A stretch of DNA of 64,000 bases, from contig CM065689.1 in assembly GCA_017654935.2 (NCBI GenBank), forward strand, positions 62,008,606 to 62,072,605, given 5' to 3'. The stretch comes from Phymorhynchus buccinoides (taxonomy: Eukaryota; Mollusca; Gastropoda; Neogastropoda; Raphitomidae). A program made the position numbers and the translations under genes. Shown one piece after another: positions 47,501 to 60,680 of this stretch; position 1 is the first letter of the stretch; the number at the start of each line of letters is the position of its first letter. Below the pieces are notes generated by a model, which did no database searches, was not told where the DNA came from, and saw only the letters and a list, made by a program, of their open reading frames with translations.

Positions 47501-48746
47501 GGGTTTTTTTTTTTTTGTAAAGCGTGTGAAGGCTAGCGTTAGAGGGGTGAATATCTCCAGGACGGGTTGCTCTAGATTTCAGATCGTTGAAAGAAGCAGG
47601 TGAGGCTTTAATCTGGAGTAGAGGGGCAGGTGAAGATATCTCAGAGAGGGCCTCCTAGAGCTTGGAAGAAGCTAGCTGAGAAATTGATCGCAACGTTGAC
47701 CCAGGTACAGAAACCCGATTTTTTTAGTGTTCGTTTGTGTTTTTCAATTATTTATTTAATGCCGAAGCATTTTGGATCTCCAATGTGGTCGTGAGAGGTT
47801 TTTGAATTGATTAGCGCCCTTGGACTGAGGAGCGTCGAGAGGAGCGTTGAAGAAATTGAGTCTTTAGCAGATAAAGGTGTGGAAGCGTTTTTGTGAGCAG
47901 GATAGTTTCAAGGTCCAGTGGTTTAGTCCCTTCCTTCGTCCGACAGGTACCTGACGGTGACCCCATTGTGTTAAGCGGCTGTCCTGACAGTAGCGCGCAC
48001 AAAGCCCTCACCCATTCAACCATTATTTATACTTGGGTATGACCGTTACCGAAGCATTTGTTGTGATTGTTCATCCGCGCGCATTTCAGTGTATTATCTA
48101 ATTATTGTAAAGGTTACGATCTAACAATAATTTTTAATATGAAAGAAAATACCGTTTTCCGTTTCCGGTCAGGCTTCAGAAATCAGTTTACGTCCTGATT
48201 GTAGAGACAATCGTGAGGTGGGATGGGAGTGTGGGCTGTGTTGAGATGTAGGTGTTTTTGTTGGAAAAAAATGCTTTGTTTTTGTCGGTGTTGGTGACTG
48301 AAAAAAAGTCACCGGTCCAAAGTGAGTGCACCTATCCTTGGAAAGTTGTGGTTGAAATAAGTAAGTAAAAGACAGAAAAAGAAAGAAAAGGACAAGAAGA
48401 AAAAAAGAGCAAAAGAAGATCTAGGTGTTTACCGTTACACTGTTTTTCAACTCAAAAAACCGGTTTTCATTTTACCTGGTTCGCTACCATCAGCTCTAAT
48501 TGCCATTGGAGTATTTGTTATTGAGGCATTGCGATAAGAGTAACCCTGTGACTGGTGTGACATAGTTTATACATAAAACTATGTCAACTGGGAAGTGATA
48601 TTAACACTCCATCCATTGCTTAACATAATTCCATTGTGAAACGTGATTCTATCCTCATCTATCTACGCACGAATCTAGTGTTTCTAGTATCTATCATCTT
48701 ATCATTCATCACCTATCTACCATCCTCATTCATCATTATCTTTTAC

Positions 48747-48976
48747 TCAGCAAGGTGTTTTTGACAGATCCAGATTGACGTCAGCGGTACGTCCACTTCG
48801 TTTTCTGCCTGATGAATTGGATCGTCAAGGCGCACTTCGTTCTTCTGTAGTGCTTTGAGGGACACGCTTTTGGTGAGCGCATTGCATCATCCTGGAACAA
48901 CCGATGGGCAGGCCTCTTGGGTGAGCCGCCTCCATGCTATAATCTTGCCTAAATCGGTGGTTTGGTGAGTGATTAC
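48747..48976 (-). pseudogene. AP1M1: AP-1 mu exon 4, inverted copy, disrupted by indels
   Basis: On the minus strand only patches of exon 4 survive: a CAGAAGAACGAAGTG-like piece (RKNEV), a CTCAAAGCACTAC-like piece (LKY) and a GTTGTTTCGCAG acceptor at the high-coordinate end. The exon spans about 230 bp instead of 145 because of insertions, some of them near-duplicates of neighbouring words. The damage is spread evenly over exon and intron, which suggests raw-read error more than pseudogene decay. Confidence 0.7.
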
Positions 48977-49780
48977 CTGCGAAACAACTCTATTGGATCA
49001 TGTTGAGTTGAATTGCATACGAATGGTCCTCCTCGACGCACGTTTATTGGGAGCCACCCCTCCAGCTAATAGTTTGCCCCCTGGCCCTCCTGGGTGATTT
49101 TTTAGATCCTGATTGTACCTGGGGAGAACAAAACAACCATTGGTTGAGGAGTTAGAACCCGCATCCACCAACGGTGTTGCTGTAGTTGACATTGAGGTGA
49201 GGGATGATAGTATCTTGAAACAGCCGCTCTTCACGATGAGGGGGATGTACCTGGAAAAGACAACATGGTGAGGTTTGAACGCCACAAAAGGTTTCTGTGG
49301 GACAACACATGGACTGAATAGTAATCTTCCTAGAGCCCGCTCCAGGGGTGACGGTAACAGGAACAAAACATGAGTGAGTTGAAACGTACTACCACTATTT
49401 TGTCCTCTGACCGCAGACACCCGATGGTATTGTATTAGTTATGCTTACTGGCCCTCCAGGACGAGTGATTACCTTCAGGATACACAAGAAATTCCAATGG
49501 TAGAATGGATGTGAACACAACAAGTTACGTGTGACACACAGTGGCTAGAATAGTATCATTCTTATGACCACTTCCAGGATGAATATTGTGTGAATGTACC
49601 TGGGGGAAACGAAGGAAACACCATGGTGAGTATTGAACGCCCCACAAGGTACCATGGGTGAATCTAGATTGAGTTGAAACAGCCCCAAGTCCGTTACAGC
49701 TAATCCAGTCTGACACACTTCCCAGGGTGGGATACTATCGTACTGCTGGAAACAACCCCTCGTCAGAAAGAGGGAGAACA
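48977..49780 (-). repeat. 86-bp exon-4-acceptor array, inverted copy, degraded
   Basis: Recurring fragments such as GGGGATGTACCTGG, CAACATGGTGAG, TTGAACGCCACAA and GTGTGACACA are recognisable pieces of the complement of the 86-bp unit, with dense indels. Copy number cannot be counted reliably. Confidence 0.65.
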
Positions 49781-49959
49781 AGCCACTTGTCCATATAAAT
49801 AATTAAAAGAGAAAGAAGGAAAAATAATAAGTTGCATGAGGATTTCCACGTCTAATGAGGCAGGGTGTGAACACTTCAGAGGACTTTTATGTTTGGAGAT
49901 TTCCAAGTTAGAGGCGACATATCGGATGTCTTCTTGACCAATCTCAAGACGCACCTATT

Positions 49960-51730
49960 ACGGACTTTCAGGAATGGATTAGTAATGATTGTGTCAAGTG
50001 CTCCTAGTACACAAGGGGCACGATAGTTGATCGTAATACGCTGAAGCCCTCAACCTCCAGTGTGGTTGAAGTTTCGTCTTACCAATTTTCATAGAGATCC
50101 TTGACGTACCTAGTGGAAGTAAGGATCCAATTGTGTCGACGGGTAGTGGATAGTTTCCTGTACAAACAACCATTCTCACAGGACCTGATGTGACGGTCTT
50201 ATGTGATCAGTGAGTAATGTTGTGTGTGTGAGGTCTTGAGAGTCTCTCGTATGGTCTGGAATGTACCCCACAACGGAAGACTAGGTGGGACCTGTAGGAA
50301 AAACACCTTAGGGAGTCGAGTTCCAATTGGGTCGATGTGAGGTGGTCGTTCGCTTACAAACTCTTCACAAGATAGTACGCTGTTGACTAGTAGAACGACT
50401 TCCAGTGGGTCGATGCTGTTCCTGTTAGCGCAAATCTCACTAGTAGCCTTACACGCTTCAGCGATGTTAGATCTGAGATTATTGCCGGTGGACATCGTCT
50501 TGATGAGTTGGTTGTTGGGTCAAAGACTTATGCTTAGGAGAGTGATCCAATTTGCGGCGGTAGGAACGAGTCTTCTCTTTACTTTGTGATTCACAGGACG
50601 CTTGTTATTGATGTAGTCGCAAGCGTGCCAATTGGGTATATCTACCTTTGGGCGCCCTCTTCAGGCGGTTGGGGTTGATGGACTCTGTACCTGGAGAGGA
50701 GGAAAGTGAAAACTGGAAGAGGAAAAAGGAAACGGGTGTTGTTTGAAAAAAAAAGGAAGAGGGAATACCAAAAGGGGAGCAGGGGAAAGAATCTTGATTC
50801 CAGGTGAAACTCCACTTTTACATCAATAATTCATAAGAATCATTTAAAGAAAAAAAAAAATAATAAAGCATGACGCGCAGTCTTCATGATTGGGGTTTTT
50901 TTTTAAGTGTTCCGGCGCGGTAGAGTCCCTGATCCTGTCTTTGACCGGGGTCTGCCGTTCATAAGCTTAGCATGCTGTGAGACCCAATTTGGGTCACTCC
51001 GTTGAGAGTCTATAGTCAACGAGGGTTCTTATTAAAGGCGAGTAACTCCTACTCAATCATGCAGAACCTTACTCCCGGTTGACGATCTGGGGGTGTCCAG
51101 TCTTCCTTGCATGTTGTCAACAAGTCAGCTTCTTAGTGGGATGATCCAACTTGGTGTCGGGGGCTCTTCCCCCTCCAATCTCACTTTATTCCACTCAACA
51201 AAGAGTTTCCATATAGAATCCAATTAGGGTTTCCTTCTGAAAGTCTTTTCAAAGATCAATTCACAGACATGCTGTTACGCTTAGGTGCGATCCAATTGGG
51301 TCCACAGAGCCATCTGTCCATGTGCAATGTTACAGAGACCCTTTACACTTGACTACCATCGAAGATTATAGTGACGAACGCAAAATGGTGCTGTGTACGC
51401 TTCCTTTGAAATACTCACAAACCTTATGCTGAGTGAAGATCCAATTGGGTCACGTCTTCCTTACCAATACTCACACATACATACCCTTTGTTGAAGATCG
51501 AATTGAGGCCTCATGGCTTCCGGTACCAAACGCACAGACCTTATACTTAGTGAAGTAACCAATTGAGAATCCGTGTGCCCCCAACTCTTTCTTTACCAAT
51601 CACTTCTCAGACTTTATTATTCATGTGAAGACTCCAATTGGGTCTAGTCTTCGTGCCCCACGGTCTCTCACCTTACCTTGGTGAAGATCCAATTGGTTTG
51701 AGTCTTCCTTACCAATGTCACAGAACAATC
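49960..51730 (-). repeat. 55-bp array, inverted copy, degraded and longer
   Basis: GATCCAATTGGGTC and TCTTCCTTACCAAT words recur at roughly 55-90-bp intervals and are clearest near 51410-51720. The span of about 1.7 kb exceeds the 0.6 kb on the left, so either many more copies are present or inserted errors inflate it. Confidence 0.6.
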
Positions 51731-52099
51731 TATCTGTTTGTGTACTCATGTTCATAACGCCCCTAGCATTATCTGTCTCTTACTACCTGTACAGATGCTG
51801 TTATTGCTTCCTTGAAATAGTCCACCCAACTTCTGGACAAACATGTGTTAGCTACCTCTACTTTGTAATCTCCCCTTGATCTGCCCGTTACCTTGCTTCC
51901 CACTCACTCCTTGTGCAAATCTGGATTCTTGGTCTTGTGTCACCATTCTTTAGTCGGTGTGGTTTCACAAAAAAAAAAAAGCTCGCAAATATACATACTC
52001 CTCTGAAATACTCTGAAAGAACTGCGCAGTCTGAATGCAGCGCTCACTTGAAATACTGCGTAAATAGGAATCATAGAGACCCATGTGACATGACTGTTC

Positions 52100-52644
52100 T
52101 CTCTAATTGACTCAGAATAAGAAGAGCGACATCCTGTGTCCCCACTCGTTTTGTTTCCACTCACTCTCCTTTCCCTATGTTCATGAATTTCTAGTGTGAC
52201 CCGGTCTCTCCCCCTCCCCAAAGAACAGTACAAAACCTGTTTCTAGTGTGACCCTACCTCCACACCCCCGCATCGTTTTTACACAAACTCCTGCATAGAA
52301 TCTTAGCTGTCGGTGGTCTGGGGGTTCAAGTCCACAGAACCTCTAATTACAGACTGTCTTTCTCGACTCCTCTTTATTGATGTACATAGAACGTCTAGCA
52401 TTACAGACTGTTTTGTTGTAGGTAGACAGCAGTACAGACTGTTTTCCACTCACTCCTCGTTTTATTCATGTTGGTAGAATCTCTTGCAGTACAGACTCCA
52501 CTCAGATCTTTACAATGTTGTTTGAATCTCTAGGGTTACAGACTCTTTTGTTGATAGATCTGTAGCAGTACAGACTGTTTGTCTGCTTGCTCCTCTTTGG
52601 TCATGTTGTTGGAATCTCTATCATTACAACAGTTGACCACTCAC
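52100..52644 (-). repeat. Exon-3 donor repeats, inverted copy
   Basis: Recurring CCACTCACTCCT-like words and GAATCTCTAGCATTACAGAC-like words are the complement of the donor-side repeats at 10524-11045. A CTTAGCTGTCGGTGGTCTGG stretch near 52303 corresponds to the second copy of the exon-3 end. The sequence is noisy. Confidence 0.65.
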
Positions 52645-52778
52645 TTGCAGGATCTTGCTGTGAATGGTCTGTTCGTATCCAATGTCCATCACTTCGTCCA
52701 GCAGTTCGTAGATGATGACAAAGTTGTTCCTACGGATGCTCTCCTCCTCCAGCTCTTGATAAAATACTCCACAAAGAT
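52645..52778 (-). pseudogene. AP1M1: AP-1 mu exon 3, inverted copy, frameshifted
   Basis: Minus strand from ATCTTTGTGGAGTATTT (52778 downward) through GAGCTGGAGGAGGAGAGCAT and AACTTTGTCATCATCTACGA to AGCAAGATCCTGCAA/gtgagtgg. Compared with the intact exon, the FKEL region has an insertion and the IRDN and QE codons carry further changes, so the frame is broken. Splice sites are kept. Confidence 0.85.
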
Positions 52779-55700
52779 CTGCACAGAAAATGTTAGTCGC
52801 TCCTTGAAATACTACTCCACATAAGATCTTGAAATACAGACAATGTTAACGCTCCTTGAAATACTCCATAAAGATCGGCACAGATGTTCACGCTCCTTGA
52901 AATACTCCACAAAGATATGTACAATGTTAACGCTCCTTGAAATATTCCACAAAGATCTGTACAGACAATGTTAACGCTCCTTGAAATACTCCACAAGATC
53001 TGTACAGACAATGTTAGCGCTCCTTGAAATACTCCACAAAGATATGTACAATGTTAACTCTCCTTGAAATACTCCACAAGATCTGTACAGACAATGTTAA
53101 CGCTCCTTGAAATACTCCACAAAGATCTGTACAAACAATGTTAGCGCTCCTTGAAATACTCCACAAAGATATGTACAAACAATGTTAACTCTCCTTGAAA
53201 TACTACACAAAGAACTGCACAGACAATGTTAGCTCTCCTTGAAATACTACACAAAGAACTGCACAGACAATGTTAGCTCTCCTTGAAATACTACACAAAG
53301 AACTGTAGAGACAATGTTAACGCTCCTTGAAATACTCCACAAGATCTGTACAAACAATGTTAACGCTCCTTGAAATACTCCAAAAAGATCTGCACAGACA
53401 TTGTTAACGCTCCTTGAAATACTCCACAAGATCTGTACAAACAATGTTAACGCTCCTTGAAATACTCCACAAGATCGGTACAATGTTAACTCTCCTTGAA
53501 ATACTCCACAAAGATATGTACAATGTTAACTCTCCTTGAAATACTCCACAAAGATCTGTACAGACAATGTTAACTCTCCTTGAAATACTCCACAAGATCT
53601 GAACAATGTTAACGCTCCTTGAAATACTCCACAAGATCTGTACAGATAATGTTAACGCTCCTTGAAATACTCCAAAAAGATCTGCACAGACAATGTTAAT
53701 TCTCCTTGAAATACTCCACAAAGATCTGTACAGATAATGTTAACTCTCCTTGAAATACTCCAGAAGATCTGTACAATGTTAACGCTCCTGCAAATAATCC
53801 ACAAAGATATGTACAATGTTAACGCTCCTTGAAATATTCCACAAAGATCTGTACAGACAATGTTAGCGCTCCTTGAAATACTCCACAAGATCTGTACAAT
53901 GTTAACGCTCCTTGAAATACTCCACAAAGATCTGTACAGATAATGTTAACGCTCCTTGAAATACTCCACAAAGATCTGTACAGAAAATGTTAACGCTCCT
54001 TGAAATACTCCACAAGATCTGTACAGACAATGTTAACGCTCCTTGAAATACTCCACAAAGATATGCACAGACAATGTTAGCGCTCCTTGAAATACTCCAC
54101 AAAGATCTGTACAATGTTAAATCTCCTTGAAATACTCCACAAAGATCTGTACAATGTTAACTCTCCTTGAAATACTCCACAAAGATCTGTACAGACAATG
54201 TTAGCGCTCCTTGAAATACTCCACAAGATCGGTACAATGCTAACGCTCCTTGAAATACTCCACAAAGATCTGTACAAACAATGTTAACACTCCTTGAAAT
54301 ACTCCACAAAGATATGTACAATGTTAACTCTCCTTGAAATACTCCACAAGATCTGTACAGATAATGTTAACGCTCCTTGAAATACTCCATAAAGATCTGT
54401 ACAGACAATGTTAACTCTCCTTCAAATACTCCACAAAGATCTGTACAATGTTAACTCTTCTTGAAATACTCCACAAAGATCTGTACAATGTTAACTCTTC
54501 TTGAAATACTCCACAAAGATCTGTACAATGTTAACGCTCCTTGAAATACTCCATAAAGATCTGTACAGACAATGTTAACTCTCCTTGAAATACTCCACAA
54601 AGATATGTACAATGTTCACGCTCCTTGAAATACTCCACAAAGATATGTACAATGTTAACGCTCCTTGAAATACTCCACAAAGATATGTACAATGTTAACT
54701 CTCCTTGAAATACTCCACAAAGATCTGTACAGACAATGATAACGCTACTTGAAATACTCCAAAAGATCGTACAATGTCAACTCTCCTTGAAATACTCCAC
54801 AAAGATCTGTACAATGTTAAATCTCCTTGAAATACTCCACAAAGATCTGTACAGACAATGTTAACTCTCCTTGAAATAATCCACAAAGATCTGTACAGAC
54901 ATGTTATAACTCTCTTGAAATACTCCACAAAGATCTGTACAATGTTAACTCTCCTCGAAATACTCCACAAAGATCTGTACAGACAATGTTAATTCTCCTT
55001 GAAATACTCCACAAAGATCTCTACAATGTTAACTCTCCTTGAAATACTCCACAAAGATCTGTACAATGTTAACGCTCCTTGAAATACTCCAAAAAGATCT
55101 GCACAGACATTGTTAACGCTCCTTGAAATACTCCACAAAGATCTGTACAATGTTTTTTGTTTTTGTTAGGTTTTAACTCTCCTTGAAATACTCCACAAAG
55201 ATCTGTACAATGTTAAATCTCCTTGAAATACTCCACAAAGATCTTTACAATGTTAACTCTCCTTGAAATACTCCACAAAGATCGGTACAGACAATATTAA
55301 CGCTCCTTGAAATACTCCACAAAGATCTGTACAATGTTAACTCTTCTTGAAATACTCCACAAAGATCTGTACAGACAATGTTAACTCTCCTTGAAATACT
55401 CCACAAAGATCTGTACAGACAATGTTAACTCTCCTTGAAATACTCCACAAAGATCTTTACAATGTTAACTCTCCTTGAAATACTCCAGAAGATCTGTACA
55501 ATGTTAACTCTCCTGCAAATAATCCACAAAGATATGTACAATGTTAACGCTCCTTGAAATATTCCACAAAGATCTGTACAGACAATGTTAATTCTCCTTG
55601 AAATACTCCACAAGATCTGTACAGACAAAGTTAATGCTCCTTGAAATACTCCACAAAGATCTGTACAATGTTAACGCTCCTTGAAATACTCCAGAAGATC

Positions 55701-58700
55701 TGTACAATGTTAACTCTCCTGCAAATAATCCACAAAGATATGTACAATGTTAACGCTCCTTGAAATATTCCACAAAGATCTGTACAGACAATGTTAATTC
55801 TCCTTGAAATACTCCACAAGATCTGTACAGATAATGTTAACTCTCCTTGAAATACTCCACAAAGATCTGTACAATGTTAATGCTCCTTGAAATACTCCAC
55901 AAAGATCTGTACAGACAATGTTAACTCTCCTTCAAATACTCCACAAAGATCTGTACAGACAATGTTAACTCTCCTTGAAATACTCCACAAAGATCTGTAC
56001 AGACAATGTGAACGCTCCTTGAAATACTCCACAAAGATCTGTACAATGTTAACTCTCCTTGAAATACTCCACAAAGATCTTTACAATGTTAACTCTCCTT
56101 GAAATACTCCCCAAAGATCTGTACAATGTTAACTCTCCTGCAAATAATCCACAAAGATATGTACAATGTTAACGCTCCTTGAAATACTCCACAAAGATCT
56201 GTACAGACAATGTTAACTCTCCTTGAAATATTCCACAAGATCTGTACAGACAATGTCAACTCTCCTTGAAATACTCCACAAAGATCTGTTACAATGTTAA
56301 CTCTCCTTGAAATACTCCCCAAAGATCTGTACAATGTTAACTCTCCTTGAAATACTCCACAAGATCTGTACAGATAATGTTAACGCTCCTTGAAATACTC
56401 CATAAAGATCTGTACAGACAATGTTAACTCTCCTTCAAATACTCCACAAAGATCTCTACAATGTTAACTCTCCTTGAAATACTCCACAAAGATCTGTACA
56501 ATGTTAACGCTCCTTGAAATACTCCACAAAGATCTGTACAATGTTAACTCTTCTTGAAATACTCCACAAAGATCTGTACAATGTTAACTCTTCTTGAAAT
56601 ACTCCACAAAGATCTGTACAATGTTAACTCTTCTTGAAATACTCCACAAAGATCTGTACAATGTTAACTCTCCTTGAAATACTCCACAAAGATCGGTACA
56701 GACAATATTAACGCTCCTTGAAATACTCCACAAAGATCTGTACAGACAATGTTAACTCTCCTTGAAATACTCCACAAATATCTGTACAGACAGTGTTAAC
56801 GCTCCTTGACATACTCCACAAAGATCTGTACAGACAATGTTTAACTCTCCTTGAAATCTCCCAAGATCTTTACATGTTAACTCTCGCTTGAAATACTCTA
56901 GAGATCTGTACATGTTACTCTCCTTGAATACTCCACAAAGATCTGTACATGTTACGCTCCTTAATACTCCACAGATCTGTACAATGTTAACTCTCCTTGA
57001 ATACTCCACAAGATCTGTACAGAAAAGTTAATGCTCCTTGAAATACTCCACAAGATACTGTACAATGTGTTACGCTCTTGACAACTCCCAAAGATCTGTA
57101 CAAGTGTTAATGCTCCTGAAATACCTCCACAACAGAATCTGTAACAATTTTACTCTCCTTGAATACTCCACAAGATCTGTACAATGTTAACGCTCCTTGA
57201 ATCGCCAAAAGATCTGTACCGACATGTTAACTCCCCTTGAAATACTCCACAAAGAATCTGTACAGACATGTTCCTCTCCGTGAAATACTCCACAAAGATC
57301 TGTCAATGTTAATGCTCCTTGAAATACTCCACACAAAAGACTGTACGACAATTTAACTCTCCTTCAATACTCCCAAGATCTGTTACCACAAGTACTCTCC
57401 CCTTGAAATACTCCCAAAGATCTGTAACATGTTAACTCTCCTTGAAATACTCCACAAAGATCTGTAACAATGTTAACTCTCGCTTGAAATACTCCACAAA
57501 GATACTTAAAATGTTACCGCTCTTGAAATATCTCCACAAAGATCTGTACAGTACAATGTTAACTCTCCTTGAATATTCCACAGATCGGTATCAGACATGT
57601 TAACGCTCCTTGAAATACTCCACAAAGATTCTGTAGAATGTTAACCCTTTGAAATACTCCACAAAGATCTGTACAAGTTAATCCTTCTTGAAATACTCCA
57701 CAAAGGATCTGTACAGACAATATTAAACTCCTTGAAATACTCCACAAAGATCTGTACGGACATGTTACTCTCCTTGAAATACTCCACAAAGACTCTACAA
57801 TGTAACTCTCTTGAATACTTCCACTAGATCTGTAACAATGTTAACGCTCCTTGACATACTACAGAAAGTCTGCACAACAATGTTCACGCTCCTTGAAATA
57901 CTCCAAAGATCTGTACACTGTTAACTCTCCTTGAAATACCTCCACTAGAATATCAGGTACAGACATATTAACGCTCCTTGAAGACTCCACAAAGATCTGT
58001 ACGACAATGTTTAACTCTCCTTGAAATACTCACAAAGATCTGTACAATGTTAACTCTCCTTGAAATACTCCAGAAGATCTGTACATGTTAACTCTCCTTG
58101 AAATACTCCACACGATCTGTACAATGTTAACGCTCCCTTGAAATACTCCAAAGATCTGTACAATGTTAACGCTCCTCTGAAATACTCCACAAAGATCTGT
58201 CACAGACAATGTTTAACTCTCCTTGAAATACTCCACAAAGATCTGTACACAATGTTACTCTCCTTGAAATACTTCCACAAAGATCTGTACAATGTTTAAT
58301 GCTCCTTGAAACTACTCCACAAGATCTGTATCATACAATGTTAACCTCTCCTTCAAATACTCCACACGATCTGTACCAGACATGTTGAACTGCTCTTGAA
58401 AAATACTCCACAAAGATCTGTACTGACCAATTGAACTCTCCTTGAATACTCCACACAGATCTGTACAATGTTTAACTCTCCTTGAAATACTCCACAAAAG
58501 ATCTTGTACAATTTTATCTCTCCTTGAAATACTCCCACAATAGATCTGTACATGTTTACTCTCCTTGAATACTCCACAAGTCTGTACAGACATGTTAACT
58601 CCTCCTTGAATTTCCCAATATCTGTACAGACATTTAACGCTCCTTGAAATATCCACGGTTCTTTACAATGTTACGGCTCCTTGAAATAACTCCATAGATC

Positions 58701-58825
58701 TGTACAGGTTAACTCTCGCTTGAAATACTCCAAAGATCTGTACATGTTACGCTCCTTGAAATACCCTCCCCAAAGATCTGTACAAGGTTAACTCTCCTTG
58801 AAATACTCCACAAGATCTGTACAGA
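52779..58825 (-). repeat. 40/44-bp exon-3-acceptor array, inverted copy, about 140 units
   Basis: Same unit as at 7572-10392, read on the minus strand, but about 6 kb long. Quality is good up to about 56850 and then falls sharply, with single-base losses in most units. A T-rich interruption of about 20 bp sits near 55153. The excess length over the left array supports the idea that the gap at 7072 hides more of this repeat. Confidence 0.93.
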
Positions 58826-59720
58826 GCAAAGACTGGTGATGGTCATACAGCACTGACTCCCCGCGCCAGTGTGTGAAGAAGCCAGACTGATGATGATCAG
58901 ATCACATTGATCTCCCCGCCCAGTGTTGCAGAAAGGCATTAGATGATGATCAACAGCACGGATCGCCCCGCACCAGTGTGTGAAGAAAGGCAGACTGATG
59001 ATGATCGACAGCCAACTGATCTCCCCGCACCATTGTTTGAAGAAGGCGACTGATGATGATCGGACAGCAGTGGATTCTCCCCGAACCAGTGTGTGAATAA
59101 AGGCAGAAACTGATGATGATCATACAGCAGTGATTCTCCCCGCACAGTGTGGAAGAAAGGCAGACTGATGATGATCAGTACAGCACTGATCTTCTCCCCG
59201 CACCAGTTGGTGTGAAGAAAGGCAGACTGATGATGGTCAACAGACTGATCTCTCCCCGACCAGTGTGTTAAGAAGGCAGACTGATGAGGATCATACAGCA
59301 TGATCTCCCCGCACCAGTGTGTGAAGGAAATGGCAGACTGATGATGATCAGACAGCAGTGATCTCACGCACCAGTGGTGTGAAAAGGCACTGATGATGAT
59401 CGGACAGCACTGATCTCACCCGCATCCAGTGTGTGAAGAAGGCAACTGTGATGATCCGACAGCACTGATCTCCCGCACCATGGTGTGAAGGATCACTGAT
59501 GATGATCCGACAGCACTGTGATCTCCCCGCGACCAGTGTAGTGAAGAAGCAGCTGAATGATGATCAGCCAGCGTGATCTCCCCGCACCGTGTGTGAAGGA
59601 AGGTGCTGATATGATCAGACATCACTGATCTCCCTGCACCCAGTGTGTAGAGAAAGGCAGACATGATGATGATCACAGCGTGATCTCCCCGCACCATGTG
59701 TGTAAGGAAAGGCAGACTGT
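58826..59720. repeat. 56-bp array in intron 2 near exon 2, noisy
   Basis: About 16 copies of a unit with GCAGACTGATGATGATCAGA, CAGCACTGATCTCCCCGCAC and CAGTGTGTGAAGAAAG; almost every copy has lost or gained bases. No exon-2 sequence is recognisable in it. Confidence 0.85.
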
Positions 59721-60003
59721 GCAGGTCGGGGTCAGTCTCCCGTGGACAGCTCTTGCTGGCTACTAAAAAAAATGGTATATGGTCTGCTTTATAAAACAAA
59801 TGTTTTTTAAATAGTTTATTGGCCCAGTCTCCTGCCTTTTTGAAAAAATTCTCCAAATCATGACCAGTGAAAACTTGAACACCGACGCCATACGTACTTA
59901 CCATTATGGCCATTATGACCTGGGATCGCAGAATACGAATACCTTTGATGTGATGAAGGCAATGTTATGATAATATTGCACATACATTATAAGAAATGTC
60001 GAC
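59721..60003. other. Intron 2 between repeat and exon 2
   Basis: Unique sequence adjoining the exon-2 donor. A minus-strand open stretch (containing VSTYGVGVQVFTGHDLENFF) has no match to AP-1 mu or to a family I recognise, and I do not annotate it as a gene. Confidence 0.5.
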
Positions 60004-60228
60004 CTGCACCAGCTTGTGAGAAGGCAAGACAATGGCCACGTTGGCGTTCTTCCTGAGTAGGCACTAGGTATCAGGTTGTTGTACTTGATGTACAATGAAG
60101 TTGGCGTTGCGTGGAGATGATGGGGGTCGCGTTGTTTGCTCGTCCTCCCCCTCCATCACCATTGGCATTAACTTGTCGCTCACCGAACATAGTCATGTCT
60201 CCGCGGTAGTTCCGGCATAATCAAGCTA
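60004..60228 (-). pseudogene. AP1M1: AP-1 mu exon 2 (about residues 15-89), interrupted by apparent read errors
   Basis: Read on the minus strand with small frame jumps, it gives ICRNYRGD, DM, VSDK, VMEGEDEQ, NANF, YIKYNNL, KNANVAIV and HKLVQ. This is the order expected for the first longin-domain segment of AP-1 mu between KGK and the IFVEYFKE of exon 3. Length is about 225 bp, as expected. It ends on CAG (Gln) in phase 0, matching the phase-0 start of exon 3. The following bases GTCGAC are a poor donor, and the acceptor side (AAGTAG) is uncertain. Errors are as frequent as in the flanking repeats, so the true gene is probably intact. No left-arm counterpart exists in the window. Confidence 0.82.
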
Positions 60229-60680
60229 CTTGTGGTGAACGCAAGGTCAACATAATACAGATTTTATGACGTTACATTTTAGATGCTAAATGTGCTGAGG
60301 TCGGTTTTGGTCCAATTGTTGACCTTACTTTTACTGTTTGCTTGCTGTCAACAGGTGAATTACGGTGGCTGGTTGCTTTACTGAAGACATGAAATGCAGG
60401 TTAGCAACAACCTATATAGATGCACTTCTCATCAACATTTTTTTAGGACCTTTATCATGTTTAAATATAAGAAAATTAAAAAAACAAAAAAAGCTAACAT
60501 GAAATACTGTCTAAAGCTAAGACACGCATACAGAACTAATCAATGCTACTGAATGATGTCTGAATCAAGCCACTAAATTAAGAATGTCTTGAATATCCAG
60601 AGAAATCTCATTCCCCTTTCCTTTCAATCCGGATGTGACTTGCAGAGGCAGACATGGCGTGCTGCTCCTTCCTCTCTTCC
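60229..60680. other. Intron 1 sequence next to exon 2, no gene seen
   Basis: Unique AT-rich DNA with an A-rich tract at about 60470-60492. I see no exon 1 (MSASA...KGK) here. Confidence 0.55.

Larger units (their letters stand above)
41264..48498. mobile_element. hAT-like transposon, inverted copy, 7.2 kb as assembled
   Basis: Ends TAGAGCTGAG (41264 onward) and ATCAGCTCTA (to 48498), with flanking duplications ACTGCCAT (41256-41263) and ATTGCCAT (48499-48506), the complements of the left-arm ones. It is 1.5 kb longer than the left copy. The near-axis part to about 45100 matches closely; beyond that it is littered with insertions and substitutions. A block of about 470 bp (about 45930-46400) has no counterpart on the left, where the flanking sequences meet near 14380. 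Confidence 0.8.
7572..58825. repeat. Giant palindrome (inverted duplication of the AP-1 mu locus)
   Basis: The left arm runs from the gap to 29938 and the right arm from 29941 to about 58825. Corresponding landmarks: exon 6 (25715-25857 with 34169-34311) and exon 5 (23693-23819 with 36207-36333) both sum to 60026, so the arms are collinear without a net indel there; hAT ends 18720 with 41264 and 12991 with 48498; exon 4, exon 3 and the 40/44-bp array follow. Identity is near complete over about 33000-45000, moderate near the axis, and poor in 45100-52640. Confidence 0.95.

Noticed and set aside
59416..59913. Minus-strand open frame at the intron-2 side of exon 2 as AP-1 mu exon sequence
   Set aside because: Its sequence (VSTYGVGVQVF...) does not match AP-1 mu, and most of it translates the noisy 56-bp repeat.
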